This document shows positions 21,112 through 29,198 of a stretch of 33,236 bases of DNA, one piece after another (positions within the stretch are counted from its first letter, which is position 1; every line of letters begins with the position of its first letter). The stretch spans positions 1 to 33,236 of the forward strand of contig JAFIFL010000014.1 in assembly GCA_020832055.1 (NCBI GenBank), written 5' to 3'. The notes under the pieces are model-generated. The model was not told the DNA's origin, did not search any database, and worked only from the letters and a program-made list of their open reading frames with translations. Source of the stretch: Gammaproteobacteria bacterium. GTDB lineage: Bacteria > Pseudomonadota > Gammaproteobacteria > Pseudomonadales > Azotimanducaceae. A program made the position numbers and the translations under genes.

Positions 21112-22072
21112 GGCGACCGTCGATGCACGCGTTCGTCTGTCGGCACCCGCAACCTGGCTGCTGCATCACAAACTGGCCTGCGCGGCGACGGTGTCCCGCT
21201 TGGGGGCGGAGCGGATCAGTACCCTGCTCGTGATGCTGACCATCGGCATCGCTCTGGCGCTGCCGGGGCTGCTGTTCGTCGCGGTGGAGCGCGTGGCGGA
21301 GGTGACCGAGCGCTGGGACGGAACGCCGCGGATCAACGTCTTCCTCAGCGAAGACGGTGGCGCCGAGCGGGCTGCGCGCTGGGAGGCGATGGCCGATGTT
21401 GCGGAAGTGGTCTATCAGTCTCCGCAGGCCTCGTTGGATGAGTTGCTGGCAGCCACCGGCTTTGGTGGGGCTGCCTTCGGTGCGGCGATGGACGGCATCC
21501 TGGCCGGCTTCGAAGGCAATCCGCTGCCGGCCGTGGCCATCGTCACGCCGACGCCGGCGGCTGCAGCGCCAGCCCGGGTCCGGGCCCTGGCGGTGGAGCT
21601 GCAGAAAGAGGAAGGCGTAGAAGGCGTGCAGGTGGATCTGGAGTGGCTGCAGCGTTTGCAGGCAGGGCTCGCGCTGATGCAGCGATTGACCTGGGGACTC
21701 GGCATCCTGCTGGCTGCCGCCGTCGTCCTGGTCGTGGGCAGCCTCACCCGCATGGCGGTGGCTCAGCGCGAGGACGAAATCCGCGTCCTCAAACTGGTGG
21801 GTGGCAGTGACGGCTTCGTGCTGCGGCCGTTTCTCTACCTGGGCCTGATCTTCGGGCTGGCTGGTGGATTCGCTGCGGTACTGCTGCTGGCGCTGGCGCT
21901 GGCCTTCATTGGCGTCCCGGTGGCGGATCTGGCGCGCAGCTATGGCTCCGACTTCCGCCTCGGTGAGATGCCTTGGGCGGTGGCGCTGGTGCTGTTCGGG
22001 GGAGGTGGGCTGCTGGGCTGGCTGGCGGCCATGCTCACAGCCGGACGGCAGATTTCGGCCATCGAACCATGA
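21095..22072 (+). CDS. ftsX: Cell-division protein FtsX
   Basis: Membrane partner of FtsE. The 325-residue protein has a cytoplasmic N-terminus, a first membrane segment at about 42-66 and a periplasmic domain of about 130 residues (INVFLSEDGG onwards) that in relatives contacts murein-hydrolase activators. Three more membrane segments lie at about 198-216, 236-262 and 293-315. The cytoplasmic loop contains AVAQREDEIRVLKLVGGSDGFVLRPF, the FtsX/MacB-type coupling segment. The frame is open earlier, inside ftsE, but the ATG at 21095 with AGGGAGG 6 nt upstream is the clear start. After it come 207 nt of non-coding sequence with the rpoH control region. Confidence 0.95.
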   Translation: MAPRPEATVDARVRLSAPATWLLHHKLACAATVSRLGAERISTLLVMLTIGIALALPGLLFVAVERVAEVTERWDGTPRINVFLSEDGGAERAARWEAMADVAEVVYQSPQASLDELLAATGFGGAAFGAAMDGILAGFEGNPLPAVAIVTPTPAAAAPARVRALAVELQKEEGVEGVQVDLEWLQRLQAGLALMQRLTWGLGILLAAAVVLVVGSLTRMAVAQREDEIRVLKLVGGSDGFVLRPFLYLGLIFGLAGGFAAVLLLALALAFIGVPVADLARSYGSDFRLGEMPWAVALVLFGGGGLLGWLAAMLTAGRQISAIEP

Positions 22073-22196
22073 TGGCCGGGACCGTTGCGGGTTGGCCATT
22101 GCAGCGACTCACCAACATGGTCATGGGTCCCGAGCACTGCCTTCGCGATCGCGTCGAGGCTCCTGGAAGGCCACGAAAACGGAACTTCAAGGGCTA

Positions 22197-22226
22197 TTAG
22201 CAGTCTCAGTGCGTGACTGCTAAAAT
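22197..22226 (+). promoter_or_regulatory. CIRCE-like operator overlapping the rpoH promoter
   Basis: TTAGCAGTC (22197-22205), a 9-nt spacer and GACTGCTAA (22215-22223) form a perfect inverted repeat. The HrcA operator CIRCE is TTAGCACTC-N9-GAGTGCTAA, so arm and spacer lengths are identical and each arm differs at one symmetric position. A promoter coincides with it: TTAGCA (22197-22202) as -35, an 18-nt spacer, and TAAAAT (22221-22226) as -10 preceded by TGC (extended -10). The ATG of rpoH is 54 nt downstream of the -10. No T-run follows, so it is not a terminator of ftsX. Binding by HrcA is inferred, not shown. Confidence 0.7.
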
Positions 22227-22233
22227 CACCGCC

Positions 22234-22262
22234 GGCCGGGGTCGAGACGTGATCCCCGGGCC
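22234..22262 (+). other. Possible hairpin in the rpoH 5' leader
   Basis: CCGGGG (22236-22241) can pair with CCCCGG (22254-22259), and the pairing extends with bulges to about 22234-22262. It ends just before the GGAGGAG ribosome site (about 22267-22273). The ribosome site itself is not clearly sequestered, so a thermosensor role is only a possibility. Confidence 0.35.
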
Positions 22263-22279
22263 CTTCGGAGGAGAAGTCC

Positions 22280-23131
22280 ATGTCCAAGGCCTTGATTGCC
22301 AACGGTTCCCTGTCCCCGGGGCGGGATCTCGATCACTACATCCACACCATCAGTGCCTTCGAGATTCTCACGCCGGAGGCCGAACAGACTCTGGCCCGGC
22401 AATACCGTGACGAAGGCGATCTCGAGGCGGCACGGCAGCTGGTGTTGTCCCATCTGCGCTTCGTGGTGCATCTGGCCCGCTCCTATTCCGGCTACGGGTT
22501 GGCCCAGGCCGACCTCATCCAGGAAGGCAATGTCGGCCTGATGAAGGCCGTGAAGCGTTTTGATCCCGACTACGGCGTGCGACTCGTGTCCTTCGCCGTG
22601 CACTGGATCAAGGCGGAGATTCACGAGTTCATCCTGCGCAACTGGCGCATCGTCAAGATTGCGACCACGAAGGCCCAGCGTAAGCTGTTCTTCAATTTGC
22701 GCAGTGCGAAAAAGCGGCTCGGTTGGATGTCCGGCGAGGAGGTTCGTGCCATTGCAGCGGATCTCGGCGTGGAGCCCGAGGAAGTCACGCGCATGGAAGG
22801 TCGCCTGGCCTCCTTCGACGCCTCCTTCGATGGCGACCCCAGTGACGACGACGATGCCAGCCACGCTCCGGCCCAGTACCTGGTGGATACGCGTTCGGAT
22901 CCGGCAGAACTGGTGGCGGCCGAGGACGACAGCGATACGGCCACTGACCGGCTGCGCGAGTCCCTCGAACTGCTGGACGAACGCAGTCGTGACATCATCG
23001 CCAGCCGCTGGTTGACCGAGGACAAGCTGACCTTGCACGATCTCGCTGATCGCTATCAGGTTTCCGCGGAGCGGATTCGTCAGATCGAAGCCAATGCCAT
23101 GAAGAAGCTCAAGACCGCCATGGTGGCCTGA
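22280..23131 (+). CDS. rpoH: RNA polymerase sigma-32 (heat-shock sigma factor)
   Basis: Directs RNA polymerase to heat-shock promoters. The 283-residue protein has region 1.2/2.1 ([20 protein letters not shown]), the core-binding and -10 region ([36 protein letters not shown]) and the RpoH box QRKLFFNLR at 133-141, which is diagnostic and separates it from RpoD and RpoS. Region 4 ends with the [33 protein letters not shown] strong GGAGGAG site precedes the ATG. Position after ftsYEX is conserved in gammaproteobacteria. In E. coli its synthesis is controlled by an mRNA thermosensor and its stability by DnaK and FtsH; here a CIRCE-like repeat over the promoter suggests transcriptional control as well. 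Confidence 0.97.
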   Translation: MSKALIANGSLSPGRDLDHYIHTISAFEILTPEAEQTLARQYRDEGDLEAARQLVLSHLRFVVHLARSYSGYGLAQADLIQEGNVGLMKAVKRFDPDYGVRLVSFAVHWIKAEIHEFILRNWRIVKIATTKAQRKLFFNLRSAKKRLGWMSGEEVRAIAADLGVEPEEVTRMEGRLASFDASFDGDPSDDDDASHAPAQYLVDTRSDPAELVAAEDDSDTATDRLRESLELLDERSRDIIASRWLTEDKLTLHDLADRYQVSAERIRQIEANAMKKLKTAMVA

Positions 23132-23251
23132 GCACCGCGTTTGGGGCGGACTCGTCCGCGAACTGTGTTCAGCAGGAGACGCTGACGAGTCTGCGCTGCC
23201 CTGTCGTTTGCTACCCTCGACGATTTCACTGAGCCGCCCGGAGGGTCCTCC

Positions 23252-23632
23252 ATGCGTGAACCCCTGCTGATGCTCGGCGCGCTTTTCGCCGCGCTCGGGG
23301 TGGGCCTCGGCGCCTTCGGCGCCCATGGCCTCAAGGCCCGACTCGGGGAGTCCCTGCCGACCTGGGAGACGGCGGTCTTCTATCAACTCATTCATGCCCT
23401 GGCCATTGTCGCCGTGGCCGTGCTGATCCGCAGCGGGGCAGAAATGCCGGCGTTGCGCAGCGTCGGCTGGCTGTTCTGCGCCGGCATCGTGCTGTTCTCC
23501 GGCAGTCTTTATCTGCTGGCCCTCGGTGGTCCGCGATGGTTCGGGCCCATTACCCCCCTCGGCGGTGTCGCCTTCATGGCCGGCTGGCTTTGGCTGGCCG
23601 TGGCGGCCGCCCGCAGCAGTGCCGGCTCATGA
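23252..23632 (+). CDS. DUF423 family membrane protein (YgdD-like)
   Basis: A 126-residue inner-membrane protein of the DUF423 (YgdD/YwdK) family, of unknown function. The signature LGALFAALGVGLGAFGAHGL is at the N-terminus, followed by WETAVFYQLIHALAIV. Four hydrophobic segments are visible (about 5-25, 42-62, 70-92 and 97-118), with the conserved FSGSLYLLAL and ITPLGGVAFMAGW motifs between and within the last two. Family length is normal. GGAGG lies 7 nt before the ATG. Its stop overlaps the trmB ATG by 4 nt. The interval from rpoH (about 120 nt) holds a loose inverted repeat but no clear terminator. Confidence 0.92.
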   Translation: MREPLLMLGALFAALGVGLGAFGAHGLKARLGESLPTWETAVFYQLIHALAIVAVAVLIRSGAEMPALRSVGWLFCAGIVLFSGSLYLLALGGPRWFGPITPLGGVAFMAGWLWLAVAAARSSAGS

Positions 23633-24330
23633 GCACCCAGGCCACGCAACCGGGCGCGCCCCGGCGCATTCGCAGCTTTGTCCGGCGGGGACGACTGACG
23701 GATTCCCAGCAGCGGGCCATGGCCGAGCAGTGGCCCCGCTTCGGTGTCGATCCCCGCGCAGCTGAAGCCCCTGGCTTCTGGGACGGAGCTTTCGACAGCC
23801 AGGGGCCGCTGACCCTGGAAATCGGCTTCGGCATGGGGCAGTCCCTGCTGGCCATGGCGGCAGCTGATCCCGAGCGCCGGTTCGTCGGCGTCGAGGTGCA
23901 TGAACCCGGTGTCGGCGCGCTGCTGGCCGGCATGACGAACGCCGGTGTCCACAACATCCGGGTGCTCGCCGCGGATGTCACCGAGGTACTGCCGCGGGTG
24001 TTCGAGCCAGGGCAACTCGATCGCGTCCAGATATTCTTTCCGGATCCCTGGCCGAAGAAGCGCCATCAGAAGCGGCGCCTCATCCAGCCCGGGTTCGTGG
24101 CGCTCCTGGCCGAACGGGTCCGCCGCGGTGGGGAGCTTTGGCTGGCCACCGACTGGCAACCCTACGCGCAGCACATGATTGCCGTCGTCGATGCAGCGCC
24201 GGCATGGGAAAATGTGGCCGGCCCCGGTGGCACGGTAGTTCGTCCACAGGCGCGGCCCGAGACCCGTTTCGAGGCCCGCGGCCGGCGCCATGGGCATGAG
24301 GTGACAGACCTGTGCTATCGGCGGGTCTGA
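23629..24330 (+). CDS. trmB: tRNA (guanine(46)-N7)-methyltransferase
   Basis: SAM-dependent formation of m7G46 in the tRNA variable loop. The 233-residue protein has the N-terminal IRSFVRRGRLTDSQQRAM typical of TrmB, the SAM motif LEIGFGMGQSLLAMA, the segment VGVEVHEPGVGALL, and the diagnostic IFFPDPWPKKRHQKRRLIQ. Near the end TRFEARGRRHGHEVTDLCY contains the conserved (T)KFExRGxxxGH-type block. The frame is open upstream inside the DUF423 gene, but the ATG at 23629 overlapping that gene's stop (ATGA) is the natural start. Confidence 0.96.
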   Translation: MSTQATQPGAPRRIRSFVRRGRLTDSQQRAMAEQWPRFGVDPRAAEAPGFWDGAFDSQGPLTLEIGFGMGQSLLAMAAADPERRFVGVEVHEPGVGALLAGMTNAGVHNIRVLAADVTEVLPRVFEPGQLDRVQIFFPDPWPKKRHQKRRLIQPGFVALLAERVRRGGELWLATDWQPYAQHMIAVVDAAPAWENVAGPGGTVVRPQARPETRFEARGRRHGHEVTDLCYRRV

Positions 24331-24335
24331 AGCGT

Positions 24336-24394
24336 CGACAGCTTGGTTCGGGGCGACCGACCGTCGGGTGAGGCCCGACCAGGGAGGCGCTGTC
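24336..24394. terminator. Possible bidirectional terminator between trmB and hemW
   Basis: The 72-nt gap between these convergent genes contains GTCGGG (24363-24368) with CCCGAC (24374-24379) around a 5-nt loop, enclosed by GACAGC (24337-24342) and GCTGTC (24389-24394). There is no T-run on either strand. The position makes a terminator plausible, but the evidence is weak. Confidence 0.3.
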
Positions 24395-24402
24395 GAGGAC
24401 GC

Positions 24403-25572
24403 CTAGTCCGACAGAAATCGCGCCACGACCCGATCCAGAAACCGCAGGCCGAGCTCCGTGGTGGCCAGCCGCTCCTCCCGCAGCAGACCCTCCTGCCGCA
24501 GTGCCGCCACGGCCGCGCTCACTGTGGTCAGTGGTAGTCCCGTGCGCTTTTCAAACAGCGTCTCGTCCACGCCATCGAGCAACCGCAGCGCATTGAGCAT
24601 GAACTCTTCGGGCAGCACTGCCGGCGGCACTTCCGTGGGGATCGATCTTGGCGTCAGGCGCTGCTGCAGCCAATCCTTCGGCGCTCGCGTCCGCCGGGTG
24701 CGGGTGACGGCCAGCGCTTGGCCTGTCCCGGGGCTCGGAGGCGCAGACAGCTTGCCGTGAGCGCCCGGGCCGAGACCGAGGTAGTCACCGAAGGTCCAAT
24801 AGTTGAGGTTGTGGCGGCAATCCTCGCCGGCCTGCGCCCAGGCTGAGACTTCGTAGCGCCGGTAGCCCGCGGCGACGAGCAGTGCCGCGCCCTCGGTTTC
24901 GATGTCCGCGAGCGTGTCCTCGCCGGGCAGCCGTGGCGGCCGGGAGTGGAAGGCTGTGTTGGGTTCGATGGTGAGCTGATACCAGGACAGGTGGCTCCCA
25001 GCCAGCTCGATCCCCAACTCGATGTCGGCCAGGGCCTCGGCGACGGTCTGGCCCGGCAGACCGTGCATGAGGTCGAGGTTGATGCGATCGAAACCTGCAG
25101 CCCGGGCGGAGGCAATGGCCTGTCTGGCCTCTGCGCCGCCATGGATGCGGCCCAGCGCCGCCAGCGCCCGGTCGGAGAAACTCTGGACACCCAGGCTCAG
25201 GCGATTGACTCCGGCGGACCGCAGGCCGGTGAAGCGGGCGGCGTCCACGGTGCCCGGATTGGCCTCCAGGGTGATCTCCACGTCCCGGGTCAGCGTCAGG
25301 CGCGCATCGAGCAGTTCGAGGGTGGCAGCGATGGTCGCGGGATCGAGCAGGCTCGGCGTACCGCCGCCGAAAAAGATGCTCGAAACGGGGCGCTCGGCCA
25401 CCGAGGCCTGGTCGCGGGCGAGATCGTCCTCGAGATCATCAAAGATGCGCTCGAGCCACAGCGCCTCAGGCAGTGGCCCGGTCTGGGCATGAGAGTTGAA
25501 ATCGCAGTAGGGGCACTTCTGGACGCACCAGGGCACGTGCAGGTAGACCGCCAGCGGCGGCAGCGCGGTCAT
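24403..25572 (-). CDS. hemW: Radical SAM heme chaperone HemW
   Basis: Relative of oxygen-independent coproporphyrinogen oxidase HemN that acts instead as a heme-binding chaperone for respiratory enzymes. The 389-residue protein shows YLHVPWCVQKCPYCDFNSH with the CxxxCxxC cluster (Cys16, Cys20, Cys23), FGGGTPSLL, EANPGT, NRLSLGVQSF and the segment DLMHGLPGQTVAEALAD. The C-terminal HemN-like domain is present with the LGPGAHG motif. HemW rather than HemN is favoured by length (HemN is about 450) and by its place beside rdgB, which is conserved in gammaproteobacteria. Its ATG overlaps the rdgB stop by 4 nt. Confidence 0.95.
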   Translation of the reverse strand: MTALPPLAVYLHVPWCVQKCPYCDFNSHAQTGPLPEALWLERIFDDLEDDLARDQASVAERPVSSIFFGGGTPSLLDPATIAATLELLDARLTLTRDVEITLEANPGTVDAARFTGLRSAGVNRLSLGVQSFSDRALAALGRIHGGAEARQAIASARAAGFDRINLDLMHGLPGQTVAEALADIELGIELAGSHLSWYQLTIEPNTAFHSRPPRLPGEDTLADIETEGAALLVAAGYRRYEVSAWAQAGEDCRHNLNYWTFGDYLGLGPGAHGKLSAPPSPGTGQALAVTRTRRTRAPKDWLQQRLTPRSIPTEVPPAVLPEEFMLNALRLLDGVDETLFEKRTGLPLTTVSAAVAALRQEGLLREERLATTELGLRFLDRVVARFLSD

Positions 25573-26171
25573 GGTCCGTGCCAGCGGCCGAGGGCATCGA
25601 GCAGCATCCGGACGGCCTGCCCGCGGTGGGACACTGCGGCCTTGGCCTCCCTGTCCAGTTCTGCCGCGCTCCTGCCAAGAACCGGATCGAAAAACAGCGG
25701 GTCGTAGCCGAAGCCATGGCTGCCGCGGGGTGCTTCCAGAATCTCGCCCTCCCAGCTGCCGGTGGCAATCAGCGGCGCGGGATCCCGGGCGCTGCGCAAC
25801 AGCACCAGGACGCAGAGAAATCGGGCGCGACGGTCCGTCTGCCCGGTCAGGGCACGGAGCAGCAGGGCGTTGTTGTCGGCATCGGTGGCTGCCGGGCCTG
25901 CATAACGGGCCGAGTGCACGCCAGGCGCGCCGTCGAGGCTGTCCACGATCAGTCCGGAGTCGTCCGCCAGGGCCGCACGCCCGCTGATCTGCGCCACGTG
26001 ACGGGCTTTGGCCAACGCGTTTTCGACGAAGGTCAGGCCATCTTCCGGTGCCGGATCGATGCCCAACTCGGCCTGGGTGGTGAGGCTGAAACCGAGGGGG
26101 GCAAGGAGGGGTTCGAGTTCAGCCTGCTTGCCCCGGTTGCCGGAGGCGAGAACTATGGTGTGAGCGCTCAC
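25569..26171 (-). CDS. rdgB: XTP/dITP diphosphatase (non-canonical purine NTP pyrophosphatase)
   Basis: Hydrolyses dITP, XTP and similar deaminated nucleotides to monophosphates, keeping them out of DNA and RNA. The Ham1/RdgB pattern is complete: VLASGNRGKQAELEPLL, FVENALAKARHVAQISGRAALADDSGL (split in reading), GAPGVHSARYAG, GFGYDPLFF and SHRGQAVRML. I start at the GTG at 26171 (200 aa), whose GTGA overlaps the stop of the preceding DUF4426 gene. A GTG at 26180 adds three residues and has AAAAGG only 4 nt upstream, so either is possible. Its stop overlaps the hemW ATG by 4 nt. Confidence 0.95.
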   Translation of the reverse strand: MSAHTIVLASGNRGKQAELEPLLAPLGFSLTTQAELGIDPAPEDGLTFVENALAKARHVAQISGRAALADDSGLIVDSLDGAPGVHSARYAGPAATDADNNALLLRALTGQTDRRARFLCVLVLLRSARDPAPLIATGSWEGEILEAPRGSHGFGYDPLFFDPVLGRSAAELDREAKAAVSHRGQAVRMLLDALGRWHGP

Positions 26172-26668
26172 TGTCGCCACAGAGCCTTTTGGAACTGAAG
26201 CCGGTGACGGCGCCCTGTCTCGGTATCGGTCACCCGGACGTCGAAGCGCAGGGTTTCCCGGTCGGTGAAGCGAACGGTCTCGAGGTAGTAGATGGCGGCC
26301 GGATCCTCGACCTCGGTAAACCGCAGGGGCCGGCTCTGCCCGAGCAGGTTGGTGACCGTACCTTCGAGCTCGAGCCTGACCGCGGTGGTGGTGCCGTCCT
26401 CCTGGCTGCGGCGCCCGGAGATGTTGATCAGACCGAGATCGGGTGCGCGGGTCAGGTCGTAGCGGCTGGCCATTTCTGGTGACAGATCGGTGGTGTTGAA
26501 AACGATGTAGTGCACGTCGAGGTCACCGAAGCGCTCGAACTGGCTGGCGATGGCGGCCGGTGTGAACAGTGCCAGTGCTGTGAGGAGAAGCAACGCGCCT
26601 GCGGGGCTCTGGCGCAATCCCCGGCCGAATCGTCGTCCCGCCGTTGGCCCGAACCAAGTGTCGTTCAC
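26168..26668 (-). CDS. Exported DUF4426 protein
   Basis: A 166-residue protein of unknown function. The N-terminus is a signal peptide: a basic stretch (GRRFGRGLRQ), then AGALLLLTALALFTPAAIAS with a likely cleavage after IAS. The mature part begins QFERFGDLDVHYIVFNTTDL, which is the DUF4426 signature, and continues as a beta-rich domain ending in RLQFQKALWRQ. Function is unknown, but it is repeatedly found between metW and rdgB in gammaproteobacteria, including Pseudomonas. The start is a GTG at 26668 with GGGAG 6 nt upstream; it overlaps the metW stop as GTGA. The coupling on both sides suggests that its dose is tied to metXW and rdgB. Confidence 0.88.
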   Translation of the reverse strand: MNDTWFGPTAGRRFGRGLRQSPAGALLLLTALALFTPAAIASQFERFGDLDVHYIVFNTTDLSPEMASRYDLTRAPDLGLINISGRRSQEDGTTTAVRLELEGTVTNLLGQSRPLRFTEVEDPAAIYYLETVRFTDRETLRFDVRVTDTETGRRHRLQFQKALWRQ

Positions 26669-27300
26669 GATGATCTCCCAGGTGCGGCGGCCCGTGCGAG
26701 CCCGTAGATGGCGATGCTGCCGAACAGGTTGGACCAGCGATTGATCACATTGTTCGGGCGGTAGTTGGCGTCCACCACCAGTCTGCGGGTGATGCGCAGG
26801 CCACGTTCAGCGCACAGCGCTTCGAAATCGGCGAAGGTGCACAGGTGGATGTTCGGCGTGTCGTACCAGGAGTGGGGCAGGTGATTGGCCACCGGCATCC
26901 GGCCGCGGGTGGCCAGATGGAGCCGGCAGCGCCAGTGGCCGAAGTTGGGGAAGGTCACGATGCCTTCCGGTGCGATGCGCAGCATCTCGTCGAGCACCCT
27001 GGCCGGCTGCCGGACCGCCTGCAGGGTCTCTGTCATCACCACCAGATCGAAGCTGTCCGTGTCGAACTCCGAGAGGTCCTCGTCGATGTTGCGCTCGATG
27101 ACGTTGACGCCCCGATCAATACAGGCAGTGATCTTGTCGTGGTCGATCTCGAGCCCGTAGCCGTTGACCTGCCGGTGCTGCTGCAACCATGCCAGCAGAT
27201 CGCCGGTGCCGCAGCCGAGATCGAGCACCCTGGCGCCTTCCGGCACCAGTTCGGCGATCAGCCGCAGATCTTCCCGCAGGGTGGTCGGCGCTGGATTCAT
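26665..27300 (-). CDS. metW: Methionine biosynthesis protein MetW
   Basis: Class I SAM-methyltransferase-like protein paired with MetX; in several bacteria MetW is required for, or stimulates, the homoserine acyltransferase. The 211-residue sequence has [20 protein letters not shown], the SAM motif [23 protein letters not shown], an [14 protein letters not shown] block, [18 protein letters not shown] and a C-terminal [16 protein letters not shown], all typical. The ATG at 27300 overlaps the metX stop by 4 nt, and its own stop overlaps the DUF4426 start. The tight metX-metW coupling supports a physical complex of the two products (family knowledge). Confidence 0.95.
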   Translation of the reverse strand: MNPAPTTLREDLRLIAELVPEGARVLDLGCGTGDLLAWLQQHRQVNGYGLEIDHDKITACIDRGVNVIERNIDEDLSEFDTDSFDLVVMTETLQAVRQPARVLDEMLRIAPEGIVTFPNFGHWRCRLHLATRGRMPVANHLPHSWYDTPNIHLCTFADFEALCAERGLRITRRLVVDANYRPNNVINRWSNLFGSIAIYGLARAAAPGRSS

Positions 27301-28442
27301 GCCGAGGCCTCGCTGCCAACCCGGTCCATGTAGGCCCCGAAGACATCCATGTAGCGCGCAATCGGCAACAGGAAGGCGTCGTGGCCATAGGGCGCATCGA
27401 TGTCGGCGTGGCTGACGTTGCGGCGTGCCCGGACCAGCGCATCCACCAGCTCGCGGGAACGCTCCGAGGAAAACCGCCAGTCGGTGGTGAACGACACCAG
27501 CAGGTAGCTGGCCTGCGAGCGAGCGAAGGCCGCAGCCAGATCGTCACCGTATTCCTGGGCGGGATCGAAGTAGTCGAGGGCCCGTGTCATCAGCAGGTAG
27601 GTGTTGGCATCGAAGCGCTGGGAGAATGAGCGGCCCTGGTAGTGCAGGTAGCTCTCCACCTGAAACTGCACGTCGCGGGCGAACTCGAGATCCCCGGAGG
27701 CCACTTCACGTCCGAACTTCTCCCGCAGGCCGTCATCGGACTGATAGGTCACGTGCCCGACCATGCGCGCCAGCATCAGGCCCTGGGTCGGTGCGACGCC
27801 GTGCTCTGCATAACGCCCGCCATGAAAGCAGGGGTCGGAGTAGATGGCCTGCCGGGCGATCTCGTTGAAGGCGATGTTCTGGGCCGACAGGCGCGGTGCG
27901 CAAGCGATGGCCACCACGTGCCGGACCCGCTCGGGGAAATCGATGGACCACTGCAGCGCCTGCATGCCGCCGAGGCTGCCGCCCACCACCGCCGCCCACT
28001 GCTCGATGCCGAGATGGTCGGCCAGCATGACTTGGCTGCGGACCCAGTCGCGGACGGTAATGGCGGGAAAGTCCGGGCCGAAGACCTGTCCGGTCTCCGG
28101 ATTGACGGAGCCGGGACCGGTGCTGCCATGGCAGCCGCCGAGATTGTTCAGGGACACGATGAAGAAACGGTTGGTGTCCATCGGCTTGCCCGGGCCGATG
28201 CAGGTCTCCCACCAGCCGGGTTTGCGGTCACTCTCATGGTGGTAGCCGGCAGCATGGTGATGCCCCGAGAGGGCATGGCAGACTAAGACCGCGTTGCTGC
28301 GCTCGGCGTTGAGCGTGCCGTAGGTCTCATAGACCAGCTCATGGCGATCGAGCACGGCGCCACAGGTGAGCGAGAGCGGCGAGTCGAAGGCGACATGCTG
28401 CGGTACGACAATGCCGACTGAATCTGACGGCAAGGCAGTCAT
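27297..28442 (-). CDS. metX: Homoserine O-acyltransferase MetX (probably O-succinyltransferase)
   Basis: Activates homoserine at the start of methionine synthesis. The 381-residue alpha/beta-hydrolase has [32 protein letters not shown], the nucleophile motif GGSLGGMQ (Ser156), Asp321 in [11 protein letters not shown] and His354 in [11 protein letters not shown], so the catalytic triad is complete. MetX proteins use acetyl-CoA or succinyl-CoA and the donor is hard to tell from sequence. Proteobacterial MetX proteins encoded beside MetW, such as that of Pseudomonas, have been shown or predicted to be succinyltransferases, which I favour. The ATG at 28442 is followed on the same strand by the coupled metW. 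The 115 nt upstream to yggT hold no clear promoter or SAM riboswitch. Confidence 0.93.
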   Translation of the reverse strand: MTALPSDSVGIVVPQHVAFDSPLSLTCGAVLDRHELVYETYGTLNAERSNAVLVCHALSGHHHAAGYHHESDRKPGWWETCIGPGKPMDTNRFFIVSLNNLGGCHGSTGPGSVNPETGQVFGPDFPAITVRDWVRSQVMLADHLGIEQWAAVVGGSLGGMQALQWSIDFPERVRHVVAIACAPRLSAQNIAFNEIARQAIYSDPCFHGGRYAEHGVAPTQGLMLARMVGHVTYQSDDGLREKFGREVASGDLEFARDVQFQVESYLHYQGRSFSQRFDANTYLLMTRALDYFDPAQEYGDDLAAAFARSQASYLLVSFTTDWRFSSERSRELVDALVRARRNVSHADIDAPYGHDAFLLPIARYMDVFGAYMDRVGSEASA

Positions 28443-28557
28443 GGGCGGGGCCCGTGCAATGGAAGAGCGCGGAGTCTATAGGCGCGTTCCGGCACCGCGC
28501 AACACGGCGGCCCCGGCAGCTGTCGCGGCTGTATCAACCGCCAGGCCGCCGCAGCCT

Positions 28558-29130
28558 TTACCGCAGCAGGGGCCGCGGGATGCCGAATTCGGCGGCGATG
28601 CCCGGAACGAGGAACTCGCGGATGACCATGAGCAGCAGGAACACCACCAGGATCGAGAAATCGAGGCCGCCCACCGGGGGGATGAGTCGCCGGATGGGGG
28701 CCAGCACCGGTTCGGTGATCTGATAGAGCAGCAGGGCACCGGGATGGCGATTGCCGGGGGACACCCAGCTCAAGATCACCACGATCAGCAGCGACCAGAA
28801 GTAGATGTCGAGTACCAGCATGAGCAGCCGGAATGGAGCCACCAACACCGCGGTGAGCGCCGGAATGCCGCTGTAGAGCAGCATCAGCAGCGCCACCTGA
28901 AGCAGCAGGGCCACCAGCAGCGATGCCAGGTCCAGTCCGCCCATGGTGGGAATGACCATGCGGATCGGCTTCAGCACCGGATCGGTGACCTTGACGATGG
29001 CCTGGCAGATCGGATTGTAGAAGTCCGCCCGTACTGCCTGCACGATGAAGCGCAACATCGCTGCCAGACAGAACAGGGTCAGTAAGGACTGGATGATGAA
29101 GTAGCCGGCTCCGCTGATGGCCTGGTTCAT
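28558..29130 (-). CDS. yggT: YggT family membrane protein
   Basis: A 190-residue inner-membrane protein of the YggT family, made of two copies of the YGGT domain. Each copy has two hydrophobic segments and the RxxIPxxGGLD motif: RMVIPTMGGLDLASLLVALL in the first half and RRLIPPVGGLDFSILVVFLL in the second. NPICQAIVKVTDPVLKPIR and TEPVLAPIRRLIP are the matching preceding segments. The function is poorly defined; links to osmotic or cation stress and to envelope assembly have been suggested in other species. AGGAG lies 5 nt before the ATG. It follows proC, the conserved yggS-proC-yggT order. Confidence 0.93.
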   Translation of the reverse strand: MNQAISGAGYFIIQSLLTLFCLAAMLRFIVQAVRADFYNPICQAIVKVTDPVLKPIRMVIPTMGGLDLASLLVALLLQVALLMLLYSGIPALTAVLVAPFRLLMLVLDIYFWSLLIVVILSWVSPGNRHPGALLLYQITEPVLAPIRRLIPPVGGLDFSILVVFLLLMVIREFLVPGIAAEFGIPRPLLR

Positions 29131-29198
29131 GCTGACTCCTGCAAGGGTTCAATCCGGGTTTCGAACAAACGTTTGATCATGGGGCCGGGGAACCGCGG

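Noticed and set aside
22197-22223. The inverted repeat before rpoH as a terminator of ftsX
   Set aside because: It is relatively AT-rich, has a 9-nt loop and no T-run on either strand, and its geometry matches CIRCE instead.
23149-23191. Inverted repeat GACTCGTC...GACGAGTC after rpoH as a terminator
   Set aside because: The loop is 27 nt and no T-run follows; too weak to call.
29166-29175. Palindrome CAAACGTTTG between proC and yggT
   Set aside because: A 10-bp palindrome without a matching known operator or a promoter nearby; likely chance.
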